From Aerococcus mictus (GTDB lineage: Bacteria; Bacillota; Bacilli; Lactobacillales; Aerococcaceae): a stretch of DNA of 64,000 bases. The DNA lies in assembly GCF_003286595.3 (NCBI RefSeq), contig NZ_CP132985.1, positions 496,001 to 560,000 of the forward strand, given 5' to 3'. Made by a program: the position numbers and the translations under genes. The notes under the pieces are model-generated. The model was not told the origin of the DNA and searched no databases. It was given only the letters and a program-made list of their open reading frames with translations. Of this stretch, positions 25,631 through 34,854 are shown piece after piece. The stretch's first letter is position 1. Every line of letters starts with the position of its first letter.

Positions 25631-25939
25631 ATGATAAAAGAATACCAACAAGGTGATTTTAAAGCTGAAATTGCTGAGGGCAATGTTTTGGTCGATTTCT
25701 ATTCGAAGACCTGTGGCCCTTGTAAAATGTTAAGTTTTATCCTAGAGGATATTAATAAAAGCCATGGGGATGACCTGACTATTCTTAAAGTGAGTTTTGA
25801 AGAAAATACTGACATCGTAGAAGAATATGGCGTCGAAGGCTATCCAACCTTAGTTTATTTTAAAGACGGTAATGAAATCACCCGAAAAGCGGGCTTACAA
25901 CAAAAACCAGTGATTGAAAAAATGTTAGAGGAGGAATAA
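25631..25939 (+). CDS. Thioredoxin-like protein
   Basis: 102-aa single-domain thioredoxin with active site C28-G-P-C31 in YSKTCGPCKML, and the cis-proline region GYPTLVYFKDG. No signal peptide, so cytosolic. Start ATG 25631 behind GAAGGAGTG. It ends two bases before the sulfotransferase start, so the two are translated from one mRNA. In enterobacteria arylsulfate sulfotransferase is encoded with the periplasmic oxidant DsbL; here the partner is a cytosolic thioredoxin, which suggests a reducing rather than oxidising role. That is inference. Confidence 0.92.
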   Translation: MIKEYQQGDFKAEIAEGNVLVDFYSKTCGPCKMLSFILEDINKSHGDDLTILKVSFEENTDIVEEYGVEGYPTLVYFKDGNEITRKAGLQQKPVIEKMLEEE

Positions 25940-25941
25940 CC

Positions 25942-27831
25942 ATGACAGAAACAGCAACCTATACCTACAAAGAACACCTGATTGAAAAACAAAGAAAAGC
26001 CGAAGAGGCTATGTTAGAAGAGTTTCACTTGGGTGACTATACCCTAGACAATCCCTTAGTGAAATACAATGCCTATCTCATTAACCCCTTATCCGCAGTG
26101 GTTCTCTTCAAGACCGAAGAACCTACCGCGATTACTGTCCGTGTCTTAGGTAAAACTGAAGAAGCAGATATCTTCCAAACCTTCCCTGTCGGCACCGAAC
26201 ATGTTCTTCCTATTGTGGGACTCTATCCTGAATATGAAAACAAGGTGGAAATTTATCCTTACCAAACCCCTTCCAAAAAGCATACAGTGACCATTCCGGT
26301 GGGCGAAGTGGAAGGAACCGACCTGGTGAATTCGATTGAAACTACTCCAGAATATATGCAGGACAATATCATGTTCCTCTGCCCGGCTAACTATGCCTTA
26401 GCCATTGCGGTTGACTATGCGGGTGACGTGCGTTTGAAATTAGATGTACCAATGGTCTGGGACGTTAAGGTGCTAGATAATGGCCATTTACTCATGTCCA
26501 GTGACCGCTTGACCTCTATGCCATACTTCATGAGTGGGATGTATGAGTTTTCAGCCGTAGGTAAGATTTATACCGAATACCGGGTACCTACCGGCTTCCA
26601 CCACGATTGCTGTGTCTTACCTAACGGAGACATCATCGCTTTAACCTGTAACCATGAGAACAGTACCGTGGAAGACCAACTAGTGGTAGTGGATAAAGAT
26701 ACCGGTGTGGTAAAACGAACCATTAACTATATCGATTTGTTAAAACCAGGTTCTCAAAAATCAGGCTCCTGGTCAGAAGAAGACTGGTTCCACAACAATG
26801 CGGTCTGGTATGACGAGCACACCAATTCCCTAACCTTATCTGGTCGTCACGTTAATGCCATGGTTAACATTGACTTCGATACTGAAGAAATTAACTGGAT
26901 TATTTCTGATCCAGATGGCTGGCCAGAAGAATACCACAAGTATCTCTTCACTCCAGTGGGTGACGGCGAATTTGACTGGCAATATGAACAACATGCCAAC
27001 TTAATTACTCCTGATGGTGACGTAATGTGCTTTGACAACCACCACTACGGGGCTCAAGATCCAGACAAGTACCTAACACCAGAAGAATCCTATTCACGTG
27101 GGGTCCGTTACAAGATTGATACCGAAACCATGGAAATTGAACAAGTCTGGCAATATGGTAAAGAACGTGGCTATGAATTCTTCTCACCATACATCTGTAA
27201 CGTGGTTTACTATAATGAAGACCACTACCTCATTCATTCCGGCGGTATTGCTTATGACGGCCAAGGCAACCCATCCAAAGAATTAGGGCCATTCGCCATG
27301 CAAGAAGATCCGGATGCAAAATTAGAATCCATTACCGTTGAATGGAACCATGGCGTTAAAGAATATGAATTAAGCGTGCGTTCTAACTACTACCGGGCTG
27401 AAAAATTCCCATTATATTCTAAGAAGGGTGGCGAATATGACCTACAATTAGGTGCTGGTCGTGTCCTCGGTTACTTAGGTGAAACCGCGCAAATGGACTA
27501 TGACATCCCAGCTGAAGAAGTCAGTGAACCAGTTCCAGAAAAGGTCGATGTTCGTCTAACCGATGAAGAAGATATGTTTACCTTTGAAGCTATGTTTGAA
27601 AAAGGTCAATTGGTCATGTTAGTCCTTGAAGGCGAGGAAGATACCCGTCGTTACTTTATCTCAACCGCTAAGGGGCATCGTGGTGCCATGTGTGCCGGAA
27701 CCTTCCTGCCAAAAGATGACCGGGAAACTCGGACTGTAGTCACCAAATACGGCTTTGATAAGGGAGATTACAAGGTCAAATTAATCATCGATGACAAGAA
27801 ATATGATACTGGCCTAACTATTAAGGGTTAA
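25942..27831 (+). CDS. Arylsulfate sulfotransferase (ASST family), no signal peptide
   Basis: 629 aa. PAPS-independent enzymes of this family move sulfate from one phenolic sulfate to another phenol. The N-terminal beta domain (about 40-120) precedes the six-bladed propeller. By alignment of spacing with the E. coli enzyme, H284 and N286 (DWFHNN) correspond to the catalytic histidine and nearby asparagine, R302 (SGRH) to the sulfate-binding arginine exactly 18 residues on, and H220/H221 and H351 to the other histidines. The N-terminus MTETATYTYKEHL has no signal peptide or lipobox, whereas well-studied members are exported. Coupled to the thioredoxin gene and followed by a putative sulfate exporter. 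The true substrate is unknown. Confidence 0.9.
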   Translation: MTETATYTYKEHLIEKQRKAEEAMLEEFHLGDYTLDNPLVKYNAYLINPLSAVVLFKTEEPTAITVRVLGKTEEADIFQTFPVGTEHVLPIVGLYPEYENKVEIYPYQTPSKKHTVTIPVGEVEGTDLVNSIETTPEYMQDNIMFLCPANYALAIAVDYAGDVRLKLDVPMVWDVKVLDNGHLLMSSDRLTSMPYFMSGMYEFSAVGKIYTEYRVPTGFHHDCCVLPNGDIIALTCNHENSTVEDQLVVVDKDTGVVKRTINYIDLLKPGSQKSGSWSEEDWFHNNAVWYDEHTNSLTLSGRHVNAMVNIDFDTEEINWIISDPDGWPEEYHKYLFTPVGDGEFDWQYEQHANLITPDGDVMCFDNHHYGAQDPDKYLTPEESYSRGVRYKIDTETMEIEQVWQYGKERGYEFFSPYICNVVYYNEDHYLIHSGGIAYDGQGNPSKELGPFAMQEDPDAKLESITVEWNHGVKEYELSVRSNYYRAEKFPLYSKKGGEYDLQLGAGRVLGYLGETAQMDYDIPAEEVSEPVPEKVDVRLTDEEDMFTFEAMFEKGQLVMLVLEGEEDTRRYFISTAKGHRGAMCAGTFLPKDDRETRTVVTKYGFDKGDYKVKLIIDDKKYDTGLTIKG

Positions 27832-27900
27832 AGACAGACATTTTAAATTTCTTTAAAAAAATTTGGACAAATTAACCAAACTATGGTCTAATAAAATAGC

Positions 27901-27955
27901 TACCTCGGAAGCCTTTTCCGTTATAAGAAGCGACTTCTGAGGTGCTTTTATTATT
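27901..27955 (+). terminator. Terminator-like hairpin between the sulfotransferase and exporter genes
   Basis: ACCTC-g-GAAG pairs with CTTC-t-GAGGT around a loop of about 20 bases, then GCTTTTATTATTTT. A weak promoter-like pair TTGGAC (27863-27868) and TCTAAT (27887-27892) lies before it. The hairpin could be either the terminator of the upstream operon or a leader attenuator of the exporter gene. Confidence 0.55.
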
Positions 27956-27969
27956 TTAAGGAGGAAGAT

Positions 27970-28959
27970 ATGGACATTTTAAAAAAGAAGAGCTTCTGGC
28001 TCTCATTTATTCTGTTATTATTAGTATCATTATTTGCTAAATGGCTATCAGGCTTCCCTGGCTTATCTTTAATTGGTCACTTAGTGATTGCCTTAATTAT
28101 TGGGATGGTTTTACAAGCATCCGGTCAATTAAAGGAAATCGCCAAAGGGGGATCAGGCTTTATCTCTAACAAGTTCTTACGTTTGGGGATTATCCTGATG
28201 GGTTTCCGGCTCAACCTGGAAGTGCTGGCTCAACACGGGGTCAAGACCATTACCCTGGCTATTGTAGTGATTGCCTTCACGATTGGCTTGATTTATAGTC
28301 TGGCTAAGGCTGCTGGAATAGAACGTAAACTATCCCTCTTATCCGCTTCTGGTTGTGGGATCTGTGGGGCAGCCGCAGTACTTGGTTTGTCACCCATTAT
28401 TGAAACGGATGAGGACGATGAGGTGATTTCTGTTGCCGTGGTCGCTATTCTGGGGACCATTTTCACCTTGATTATGGTGCTCTTACGGCCAGTTATGGGC
28501 TTGACCGATGTTCAGTTTGGGGTCCTAGCTGGTGGCTCTTTACATGAGATTGCCCATGCTGTTGCTGCTGGTGCTGCAGGGGGAGCTGCTTCAGAAAATA
28601 TTGCTGTGATTGTTAAGTTATCACGGGTATTAATGTTAGCCCCCGTATCCTTGATTTTCTCTTATATTGCTAGTCGCCGTAGTGATGGCAATAGTCATGC
28701 CAAGATTCAATGGCCATGGTTTATGTTAGGTTTCATCATTTCTTCAGCGATTGGGACCTATGCAGGACTATCAGATGCTATTGTGGGCCACTTAGTTGAC
28801 TTGGCCTACATTCTCTTAGGGATGGCAATGGCTGCTTTAGGGGTAAATGTGAACTTTAAAGTGGTCTTTGAAAAGGGCCAAAAAGTCTTTGCGGTTTGTT
28901 TCGCTGGCTCAGTAGCTCTCTTTGCCCTGGTCTTTGTTGCGGCAAAAATGTTCTTCTAA
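27970..28959 (+). CDS. YeiH-family putative sulfate exporter (UPF0324)
   Basis: 329-aa membrane protein with about ten hydrophobic segments. Family signatures are clear: GHLVIALIIGMVLQ, LRLGIILMGFRL, SASGCGICGAAAVLGLSP, and GGSLHEIAHAVAAGAA with the conserved histidines. Database naming for this family is putative sulfate or sulfite exporter; transport has rarely been shown directly. Location behind the arylsulfate sulfotransferase gives independent support for a sulfur oxyanion substrate. Start ATG 27970 behind AAGGAGGAAG. Confidence 0.88.
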   Translation: MDILKKKSFWLSFILLLLVSLFAKWLSGFPGLSLIGHLVIALIIGMVLQASGQLKEIAKGGSGFISNKFLRLGIILMGFRLNLEVLAQHGVKTITLAIVVIAFTIGLIYSLAKAAGIERKLSLLSASGCGICGAAAVLGLSPIIETDEDDEVISVAVVAILGTIFTLIMVLLRPVMGLTDVQFGVLAGGSLHEIAHAVAAGAAGGAASENIAVIVKLSRVLMLAPVSLIFSYIASRRSDGNSHAKIQWPWFMLGFIISSAIGTYAGLSDAIVGHLVDLAYILLGMAMAALGVNVNFKVVFEKGQKVFAVCFAGSVALFALVFVAAKMFF

Positions 28960-28976
28960 TCAAATAAAGCAAAAGA

Positions 28977-29011
28977 AAAAACGCAAGTCCATTTGGGCTT
29001 GCGTTTTTTGT
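28977..29011. terminator. Bidirectional terminator, exporter/L25
   Basis: AAAAAACGCAAGTCC / GGGCTTGCGTTTTTT around ATTT, between convergent genes. Confidence 0.92.
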
Positions 29012-29020
29012 ATGAAGTGA

Positions 29021-29653
29021 TTATTCTTCGTCAGAATCTTTTTCGCCGATAACTTCAGGTTCAGCTGCTGCAGATGGTTCTGCATCTTCTTCAGGTTCGT
29101 CATCTGGAGCGCTGACTGATACGATAACTTCTTCTGGGTCGGTAATTAATTCAGCATCTTCCATACCTTCGAATTTAACTTCTCCGGCAGTAACGCTGTC
29201 ATTAATGTCTAAGCCGCTAACATCCACAGTGAAGTATTCTGGCGCTTTAGCAGGGTCAATACGTAAGGTAACTTCGTAAACGTTGATCGCTGCCACACCA
29301 GCAGGGTTAGCTAGCTTCTCTTCGCCAACGATAGATACAGGAACGTTAACCTCAAGTTTTTCACCTTTCTTGATCGCTTGTAAGCTAATGTTATAAACGA
29401 TTGGCTTAATTGCTGCGCGAGAAATTTCACGTAGGAAAACAGTACGGCTTCCTTGTCCTTCAATTTCTAATTCGAAAACTGAGTTAGTCCCTAAATCACG
29501 TTCAATTTTTTCCACGTCTGGGCGTTCCATTGAAATTTTGATAGGGTCTAGGTCACTAGCATACACGACACCTGGAACTAGGTCTTCACGGCGTAAAGCC
29601 TTTGAAGCGGATGTTCCTGCAGCATCACGCGTTTTTGCTACAAATTTCATCAT
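29021..29653 (-). CDS. rplY: 50S ribosomal protein L25, long Ctc form
   Basis: Binds 5S rRNA. 210 aa: an N-terminal L25 beta-barrel (about 1-92, ALRREDLVPGVVYAS) and the C-terminal TL5/Ctc domain (about 95-185), ending in a very acidic tail (EPEEDAEPSAAAEPEV...). In Bacillus the long form is a stress-induced protein. The double ATG start (29653 and 29650) follows AGGAGG; the second gives the better spacing. Confidence 0.94.
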   Translation of the reverse strand: MMKFVAKTRDAAGTSASKALRREDLVPGVVYASDLDPIKISMERPDVEKIERDLGTNSVFELEIEGQGSRTVFLREISRAAIKPIVYNISLQAIKKGEKLEVNVPVSIVGEEKLANPAGVAAINVYEVTLRIDPAKAPEYFTVDVSGLDINDSVTAGEVKFEGMEDAELITDPEEVIVSVSAPDDEPEEDAEPSAAAEPEVIGEKDSDEE

Positions 29654-29938
29654 TCTACCTCCTGATTATTACTTTTATGAATTCTTTGAATTCCTAAAAA
29701 CTACTCAATTATAGCACAAAGGGCCATAATAGATCAAGAATCCATAGTTTTTCAATTTCTATTTAACCATAAAAAGGCCAAGAGTTGTAGTCTTTTTGAA
29801 AAATATTTCCTGTTATTCGCTTTTTCGGCTGTCTAGAAAATGATAAGGACTTGTAGTTTTTAATTCCTAGTGGACCAACTCAAGGCTTAAGTATGGTAAA
29901 ATAACGGCAATAATATCTGCTTACCTAGGAGGTTATCC

Positions 29939-31414
29939 ATGTTATACACCAGTACGAGAAATAATCAGCTTTCTGTTCGGGCAACGGAGGCGATTTTGCA
30001 AGGTTTAGCGCCTGATGGGGGACTTTATGTTCCTGAATCGATTCCTCATTACGAAGGAGATTGGGAGACGATGAGCAAGTTGTCCTACCAGGAACTAGCC
30101 TTTCAAATTTTAAGCCTCTATTTTGATGATTTCCCTAAGGACATTTTACAATCCTGTATCCAAGCCGCCTATGATGAAAAATTTGATGATGACCGTATTG
30201 CGCCAGTTGTAGGCGTATCAGACCACTATCTTTTGGAGCTTTTCCATGGGCCAACGATTGCCTTTAAGGATATGGCCTTATCCTTACTGCCTCATTTAAT
30301 GAAGGCTGCCCAAAAAGTCTTGGGTCGCGATGAGGAAATTATCATTTTAACCGCGACTTCAGGGGACACGGGTAAGGCCGCCATGGCTGGTTTTGAAGAC
30401 GTGACTGGGACTAAGATCATTGTCTTCTATCCTAAGGGCGGGGTTTCCAGCATTCAGGAAAAACAAATGCTGACTCAAAAAGGAGACAACACCTATGTCT
30501 TTGGGGTCAAAGGAAACTTTGATGACGCTCAAAGTAAGGTCAAGGAGCTTTTCAATGATAAGGACTTAGCAGCGGAACTTCAAGCCAACCATAGCCAATT
30601 TTCTTCTGCTAATTCCATGAATATCGGTCGCTTGTTCCCTCAAGTGGTTTACTATTTCTATGCCTATGGGCAATTATTGAAACAGGGCGCTATTCAAGCA
30701 GGAGACTTGGTCAACTTTACGGTGCCAACCGGGAATTTTGGAAATATATTGGCTGGCTACTATGCTAAGCAAATGGGCCTACCGATTGACCGCTTAGTCT
30801 GTGCCTCTAACGATAATACCGTCCTTTATGACTTCTTCACTAGCGGAACTTATGACCGCCGTCGCCCCTTTAAGTTGACGATCTCTCCATCGATGGATAT
30901 TTTGGTCTCCAGTAATCTGGAACGGCTCTTGTATTACGCCGTGGGCCAGGATAGTCAAGCGGTTAAAGACTTGATGGCTGCATTACAGGACGAAGGTCAC
31001 TACCAATTAGGTCAAGAAGTGCAAGCGGCCTTTGATAGCTTTATTGGAGCCTATAGTGATGAAGCTGAAACCAGAACTGAAATTAAGCGCGTTTATCAAG
31101 AAGACCATTACCTCATGGATCCCCATACGGCCGTGGCTTCCGCTTGCCTAGGCAAGGTGAAGGACCAGTTAGCAGGTGAAAGTATTGTGGTGTCGACAGC
31201 TAGTCCTTTTAAATTCCCCGCTGCCGTTTTGGAATCAATCGCTAAGGGCGACAGTCATTTAAGTGACTTAGAACTCTTAGAGGCAGTGCAAGCGGCCAAT
31301 GGCTTGGACTATCCCCAAGCAATCCAAGCCATCCTTGAAGCTGACAGCCGGCCTGAACGGGTGATTGAAGTGGAGAAAATGGAAACAGTGGTAAGAGAGA
31401 TTGCCAAAGGATAG
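29939..31414 (+). CDS. thrC: Threonine synthase
   Basis: PLP enzyme making threonine from O-phosphohomoserine. 491 aa, the long form. PLP lysine K110 lies in GPTIAFKDMAL; the phosphate-binding loop is TATSGDTGKAA, and SANSMNIGRLFPQ is typical. Start ATG 29939 behind AGGAGG. No other threonine gene (hom, thrB) is adjacent; it is followed nine bases later by coaBC, an unusual pairing that may only reflect transcriptional convenience. Confidence 0.96.
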   Translation: MLYTSTRNNQLSVRATEAILQGLAPDGGLYVPESIPHYEGDWETMSKLSYQELAFQILSLYFDDFPKDILQSCIQAAYDEKFDDDRIAPVVGVSDHYLLELFHGPTIAFKDMALSLLPHLMKAAQKVLGRDEEIIILTATSGDTGKAAMAGFEDVTGTKIIVFYPKGGVSSIQEKQMLTQKGDNTYVFGVKGNFDDAQSKVKELFNDKDLAAELQANHSQFSSANSMNIGRLFPQVVYYFYAYGQLLKQGAIQAGDLVNFTVPTGNFGNILAGYYAKQMGLPIDRLVCASNDNTVLYDFFTSGTYDRRRPFKLTISPSMDILVSSNLERLLYYAVGQDSQAVKDLMAALQDEGHYQLGQEVQAAFDSFIGAYSDEAETRTEIKRVYQEDHYLMDPHTAVASACLGKVKDQLAGESIVVSTASPFKFPAAVLESIAKGDSHLSDLELLEAVQAANGLDYPQAIQAILEADSRPERVIEVEKMETVVREIAKG

Positions 31415-31423
31415 GAGATTAAG

Positions 31424-32662
31424 GTGTTAGAAAACAAACAAATCGTTGTGATCGTGACTGGTGGAATTGCTGCTTACAAGGCGCCAGACTTTGTGCGCCT
31501 CTTGATCAAGTCAGGCGCTGAAGTTAGGGTAGTGATGACTGAGGCAGCTGAACAATTTGTCCGCTCCTTTACCTTCGAGGTCTTAACCAAGTACCCCGTC
31601 TTAACTGAACAGGGGGCTTATCCAGACAGTATCGGTCACATTCATTTAGCTGACTGGGCTGACCTGGTGGTTGTCCTCCCAGCTACCGCTAACACCCTAG
31701 CCAAGGCGAGCTTGGGCTTAGGGGGTAATGAAGCCACTGCTACCTTATTAGCCATGGATTGCCCACGGATTTTTGTTCCAGCCATGAATAATAAGATGTG
31801 GGAAAATCCTGCGACGGTTAATAATGTCGCCAGCCTGAGAGAGAGGGGAGATATTGTTATCGAACCGGCCTCTGGCTTTTTGGCAGAAGGTTATGAAGGC
31901 AAAGGGCGGATGCCTGAACCCATTGGGGTCTTGCAAGCAGTCAAGGCTTTGGTCGCTGTGGAGAAGGCCTTTGCCGATCAAGCAAAGAATGTCCTTAAGA
32001 ATAGCTCCTTTAAAGGGAAGCAGATTGCGGTATCCGCAGGGGGCACTCAAGAAGCCATCGACCCCGTCCGCTTTATTGGTAACCATTCTTCAGGGAAGAT
32101 GGGCCTGGCCTTGGCTCATGTGGCGGCTCTCTTAGGGGCTGAGGTGACCTTAGTGATGACCCCAACGGCCCAAGGCTTGCCCCATTTACCTGCTATTAAA
32201 ACCCGTCAAGTGAAAGATGCTCGCCAACTCTACCAAGTCATGCATGAATTGAACGAGGCCAGTGATATCATTATCATGGCAGCGGCTGTTTCTGACTACC
32301 GGGTCGAGACGCCTAGCACCGAGAAGATCAAGAAGAATAAAGAAAATGACCAGGATCACTTACAAATTAGCCTGGTAGAAAATCCTGATATTCTCAAGAG
32401 CCTTTCCCAGGATGGCACCTTCCTAGTTGGCTTTGCAGCGGAAACCAACCATGTGCTTGACTATGCGAAGAAGAAATTAGCCGCCAAGGGGATCGATATG
32501 ATTGTGGCTAATGACGTGAGTCAACAAGCCATCGGTTTCTCTAGTGAAGATAATGCCGTTACCATCATTAGTCAAAAGGGAGCGAAATCCCTGCCGCAAG
32601 CGGATAAAATGATGATTGCTGGAGGCATCTTTGCCCAAATTGCCCAAGAATTGAATGCATAA
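31424..32662 (+). CDS. coaBC: CoaBC: phosphopantothenate-cysteine ligase/decarboxylase
   Basis: Bifunctional enzyme performing two steps of coenzyme A synthesis. 412 aa. The N-terminal flavin-dependent decarboxylase (about 1-190) shows GGIAAYKA, the PATANT motif and VPAMNNKMWENP. The C-terminal synthetase (about 195-410) shows SAGGTQEAIDPVRFI, SSGKMG and AAAVSDYRV. Start GTG 31424 behind AGGAG. Probably co-transcribed with thrC. Confidence 0.95.
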   Translation: MLENKQIVVIVTGGIAAYKAPDFVRLLIKSGAEVRVVMTEAAEQFVRSFTFEVLTKYPVLTEQGAYPDSIGHIHLADWADLVVVLPATANTLAKASLGLGGNEATATLLAMDCPRIFVPAMNNKMWENPATVNNVASLRERGDIVIEPASGFLAEGYEGKGRMPEPIGVLQAVKALVAVEKAFADQAKNVLKNSSFKGKQIAVSAGGTQEAIDPVRFIGNHSSGKMGLALAHVAALLGAEVTLVMTPTAQGLPHLPAIKTRQVKDARQLYQVMHELNEASDIIIMAAAVSDYRVETPSTEKIKKNKENDQDHLQISLVENPDILKSLSQDGTFLVGFAAETNHVLDYAKKKLAAKGIDMIVANDVSQQAIGFSSEDNAVTIISQKGAKSLPQADKMMIAGGIFAQIAQELNA

Positions 32663-32666
32663 GAAA

Positions 32667-32722
32667 AAGGACTTAGCTCCAAGCCAGGGAAGTGGCTGCT
32701 AGCTAGGTCCTTTTTTCTTGGT
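32667..32722. terminator. Bidirectional terminator, coaBC/def
   Basis: AAAAAGGAC-TTAGCT / AGCTAGGTCCTTTTTT, with internal pairing in the loop, between convergent genes. Confidence 0.85.
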
Positions 32723-32728
32723 CAAGGA

Positions 32729-33307
32729 TTAAAACTCGTCACCTAATAGATAGGTGTGTTCGCCCAAGGAATATGGATCGGTTTTATTAATTCTTTCGTA
32801 GTAGAGGTGACCGTCAAGGTGGTCGATTTCGTGTTGCAAGACGATGGCAGGATAGCCCTTGAAACGTTTCTTAAAGTGATTGCCTTCCAGGTCATCGTAA
32901 GTGATAGTGATGCGAGCGTAGCGGGGCACATAACCGGACACATCGTCATCAACTGAGAGGCAGCCTTCGCCTTCTCTGAGGCAAACTTTTTCTACGGAAT
33001 GACTAATGATCTTTGGATTGACCATAACCCCTTCTAAAATAATCTCTTCATCGGAATCAGGATCTTCGATATTAGGAACCAAAAGGGCGATCATCTTTTC
33101 ACCAATACCCACTTGAGGGGCAGCGAGACCAACACCAGCGCGGAGACCAAGTTCAGGGCCCTTTTCTTCATCTTGACTATTATACAGGTATTCCATCATA
33201 TCGTGAGCGGCTTGTTTTTGCGCTTCATTTAAGGGAAAAGTGATGGTGTCTGCTTCACGGTGTAAAACTGGATTGCCATCACGGGTTATGTCATCCATTA
33301 AGTACAT
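32729..33307 (-). CDS. def: Peptide deformylase
   Basis: Metalloenzyme removing the formyl group from nascent proteins at the ribosome. 192 aa, type II length with the insertion between motifs 1 and 2. Motif 1 GVGLAAPQVG (58-67), motif 2 EGCLS with metal ligand C116, motif 3 QHEIDHLDG with H159 and H163. Start ATG 33307 behind GGAGGATA. Confidence 0.97.
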   Translation of the reverse strand: MYLMDDITRDGNPVLHREADTITFPLNEAQKQAAHDMMEYLYNSQDEEKGPELGLRAGVGLAAPQVGIGEKMIALLVPNIEDPDSDEEIILEGVMVNPKIISHSVEKVCLREGEGCLSVDDDVSGYVPRYARITITYDDLEGNHFKKRFKGYPAIVLQHEIDHLDGHLYYERINKTDPYSLGEHTYLLGDEF

Positions 33308-33455
33308 ACAGCTTATCCTCCATTAACTATCTTATATTTTAATTCATTTTCTCAAATTACAGCAAATAAGTCAAAAGGATCTCGCTGTTTTTTAAGGCCA
33401 TAAATCATCGAATCAGAACAATAAATGTATCCCGTAATTAATAAAAATTTCACAA

Positions 33456-33593
33456 GGCAAGCGCTTTCCTAATTGAATTGTAACAGTATTATAACAGTTG
33501 CAAATACCTGTATTATTTTTAAAAATGGCTTTATATAAGTACTTTAGCCAGACTTTTAGAAAATCAATTACAGCGCGCATGTTAACGTTTACA
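33456..33593 (+). promoter_or_regulatory. Two cre-like CcpA sites upstream of the pdh operon
   Basis: GGCAAGCGCTTTCC (33456-33469) and TGTTAACGTTTACA (33580-33593) fit the catabolite-responsive element pattern TGNAANCGNTNNCA. The second has a single mismatch and is nearly a perfect palindrome. They lie about 200 and 75 bp before the candidate promoter. Catabolite control of pdh is an inference. The rest of the 33308-33748 gap is AT-rich with no gene. Confidence 0.6.
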
Positions 33594-33645
33594 CAAATAA
33601 AGCAACTGTTCTAATATAGAAAGTTAGGATTTGGACCTCTATTGT

Positions 33646-33714
33646 TTGAATTCGCTTCCTTTCCATGATAAATTAGTGAAGTGAAGGGTGAATAAGCCAA
33701 TGCCAAGGCATGGC
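33646..33714 (+). promoter_or_regulatory. Candidate pdh promoter and leader hairpin
   Basis: TTGAAT (33646-33651), 17 bp, TAAATT (33669-33674). Downstream GCC-aa-TGCC-AA-GGCA-t-GGC (33696-33714) can form a hairpin in the leader. Confidence 0.5.
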
Positions 33715-33748
33715 AAAATATTTTCTTTACAGAAAGGAATGTGTACAG

Positions 33749-34852
33749 ATGGCAAAACAACCAGTAGATTATCAAGCACAACTTGCTGGTATTGACGAAC
33801 AGTTCCAAATGGTTCGTATACTAGACGAGGAAGGGAAAGTCGTTAACCCTGACATTATGCCAGACTTAACTGACGACCAACTTGTAGAAATAATGAAACG
33901 GATGGTCTTTTCAAGAACCTTACACGAACGCTCAATGGCACTTGCTCGCCAAGGACGTTTAGGTTTCTATGCGCCAACTTATGGACAAGAAGCTTCCCAA
34001 ATGGCTAGCTCTTATGCCTTTGAACAAGATGACTGGCTATTCCCAGGTTACCGTGATATTCCACAATTAGTGGCTAAGGGATTACCAGTAGATAAGGCTT
34101 TCCATTGGTCTCGTGGACACGTTGAAGGAAATGATTATCCAGAAGACTTCCATGCAATGCCTCCACAAATTATTATTGGGGCCCAACTTATCCAAGGTAT
34201 GGGTAATGCTGTTGGTCAAAAATTAAATGGTTCTAAGAATGTCACTTACACCTACACTGGTGACGGTGGTTCAAGTCAAGGGGACTCATATGAAGCTTGG
34301 AACTATGCTGGTCGCTATAAAGCACCAATTGTTTTCTTCATTCAAAACAATGGTTTTGCGATTTCCACCCCACGTCAAAAACAATCAGCGGCTAAATCCT
34401 TAGCACAAAAAGCTGTTGCAGCTGGTATGCCAGGTGTTCAAGTGGATGGTAACGATGCCTTAGCAGTTTATGCGGTAGCTAAACAAGCACGTGAATGGGC
34501 TGCAGCAGGCAACGGACCAGTCTTAATTGAAACCATTACCAACCGTCTCGGCGCTCACTCCACTTCCGGTGACGATCCTAAGATTTATCGTACCGATGAA
34601 GATATCCAAAGCTGGACCAGTCGTGAACCATTGATTCGTTTCCGTGCATACCTAGAAGAAAAAGGTCTCTGGGACGAACAAACTGAAAGCGACTATGTCG
34701 AAAGCGTTAAAGAAGAAGTTCAAGCAGCCATCAAGAAGGCTGAAGCTGCACCTAAGCAAAAAGTTTCTGACTTCTTGAAGAACATGTTTGAAGAACCAGG
34801 ACAAAACATTAAAGAACAAATTGAAAAATATGAAGCGAAGGAGAGTGAATAA
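33749..34852 (+). CDS. pdhA: Pyruvate dehydrogenase E1 component, alpha subunit
   Basis: With E1 beta it decarboxylates pyruvate and loads the acetyl group on E2. 367 aa. The thiamine diphosphate motif runs from GDG at 171-173 to NN at 200-201; [14 protein letters not shown] residues ([10 protein letters not shown]) form the phosphorylation-loop region. ATG 33749 is chosen behind AGAAAGGA; an in-frame ATG at 33710 sits in the leader hairpin and lacks a site. First gene of pdhABCD. Confidence 0.97.
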   Translation: MAKQPVDYQAQLAGIDEQFQMVRILDEEGKVVNPDIMPDLTDDQLVEIMKRMVFSRTLHERSMALARQGRLGFYAPTYGQEASQMASSYAFEQDDWLFPGYRDIPQLVAKGLPVDKAFHWSRGHVEGNDYPEDFHAMPPQIIIGAQLIQGMGNAVGQKLNGSKNVTYTYTGDGGSSQGDSYEAWNYAGRYKAPIVFFIQNNGFAISTPRQKQSAAKSLAQKAVAAGMPGVQVDGNDALAVYAVAKQAREWAAAGNGPVLIETITNRLGAHSTSGDDPKIYRTDEDIQSWTSREPLIRFRAYLEEKGLWDEQTESDYVESVKEEVQAAIKKAEAAPKQKVSDFLKNMFEEPGQNIKEQIEKYEAKESE

Positions 34853-34854
34853 GG

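Noticed and set aside
33611..33808. 65-codon minus-strand reading frame across the pdh leader
   Set aside because: No ribosome binding site, overlaps the candidate pdh promoter and the start of pdhA, and composition is that of leader DNA.
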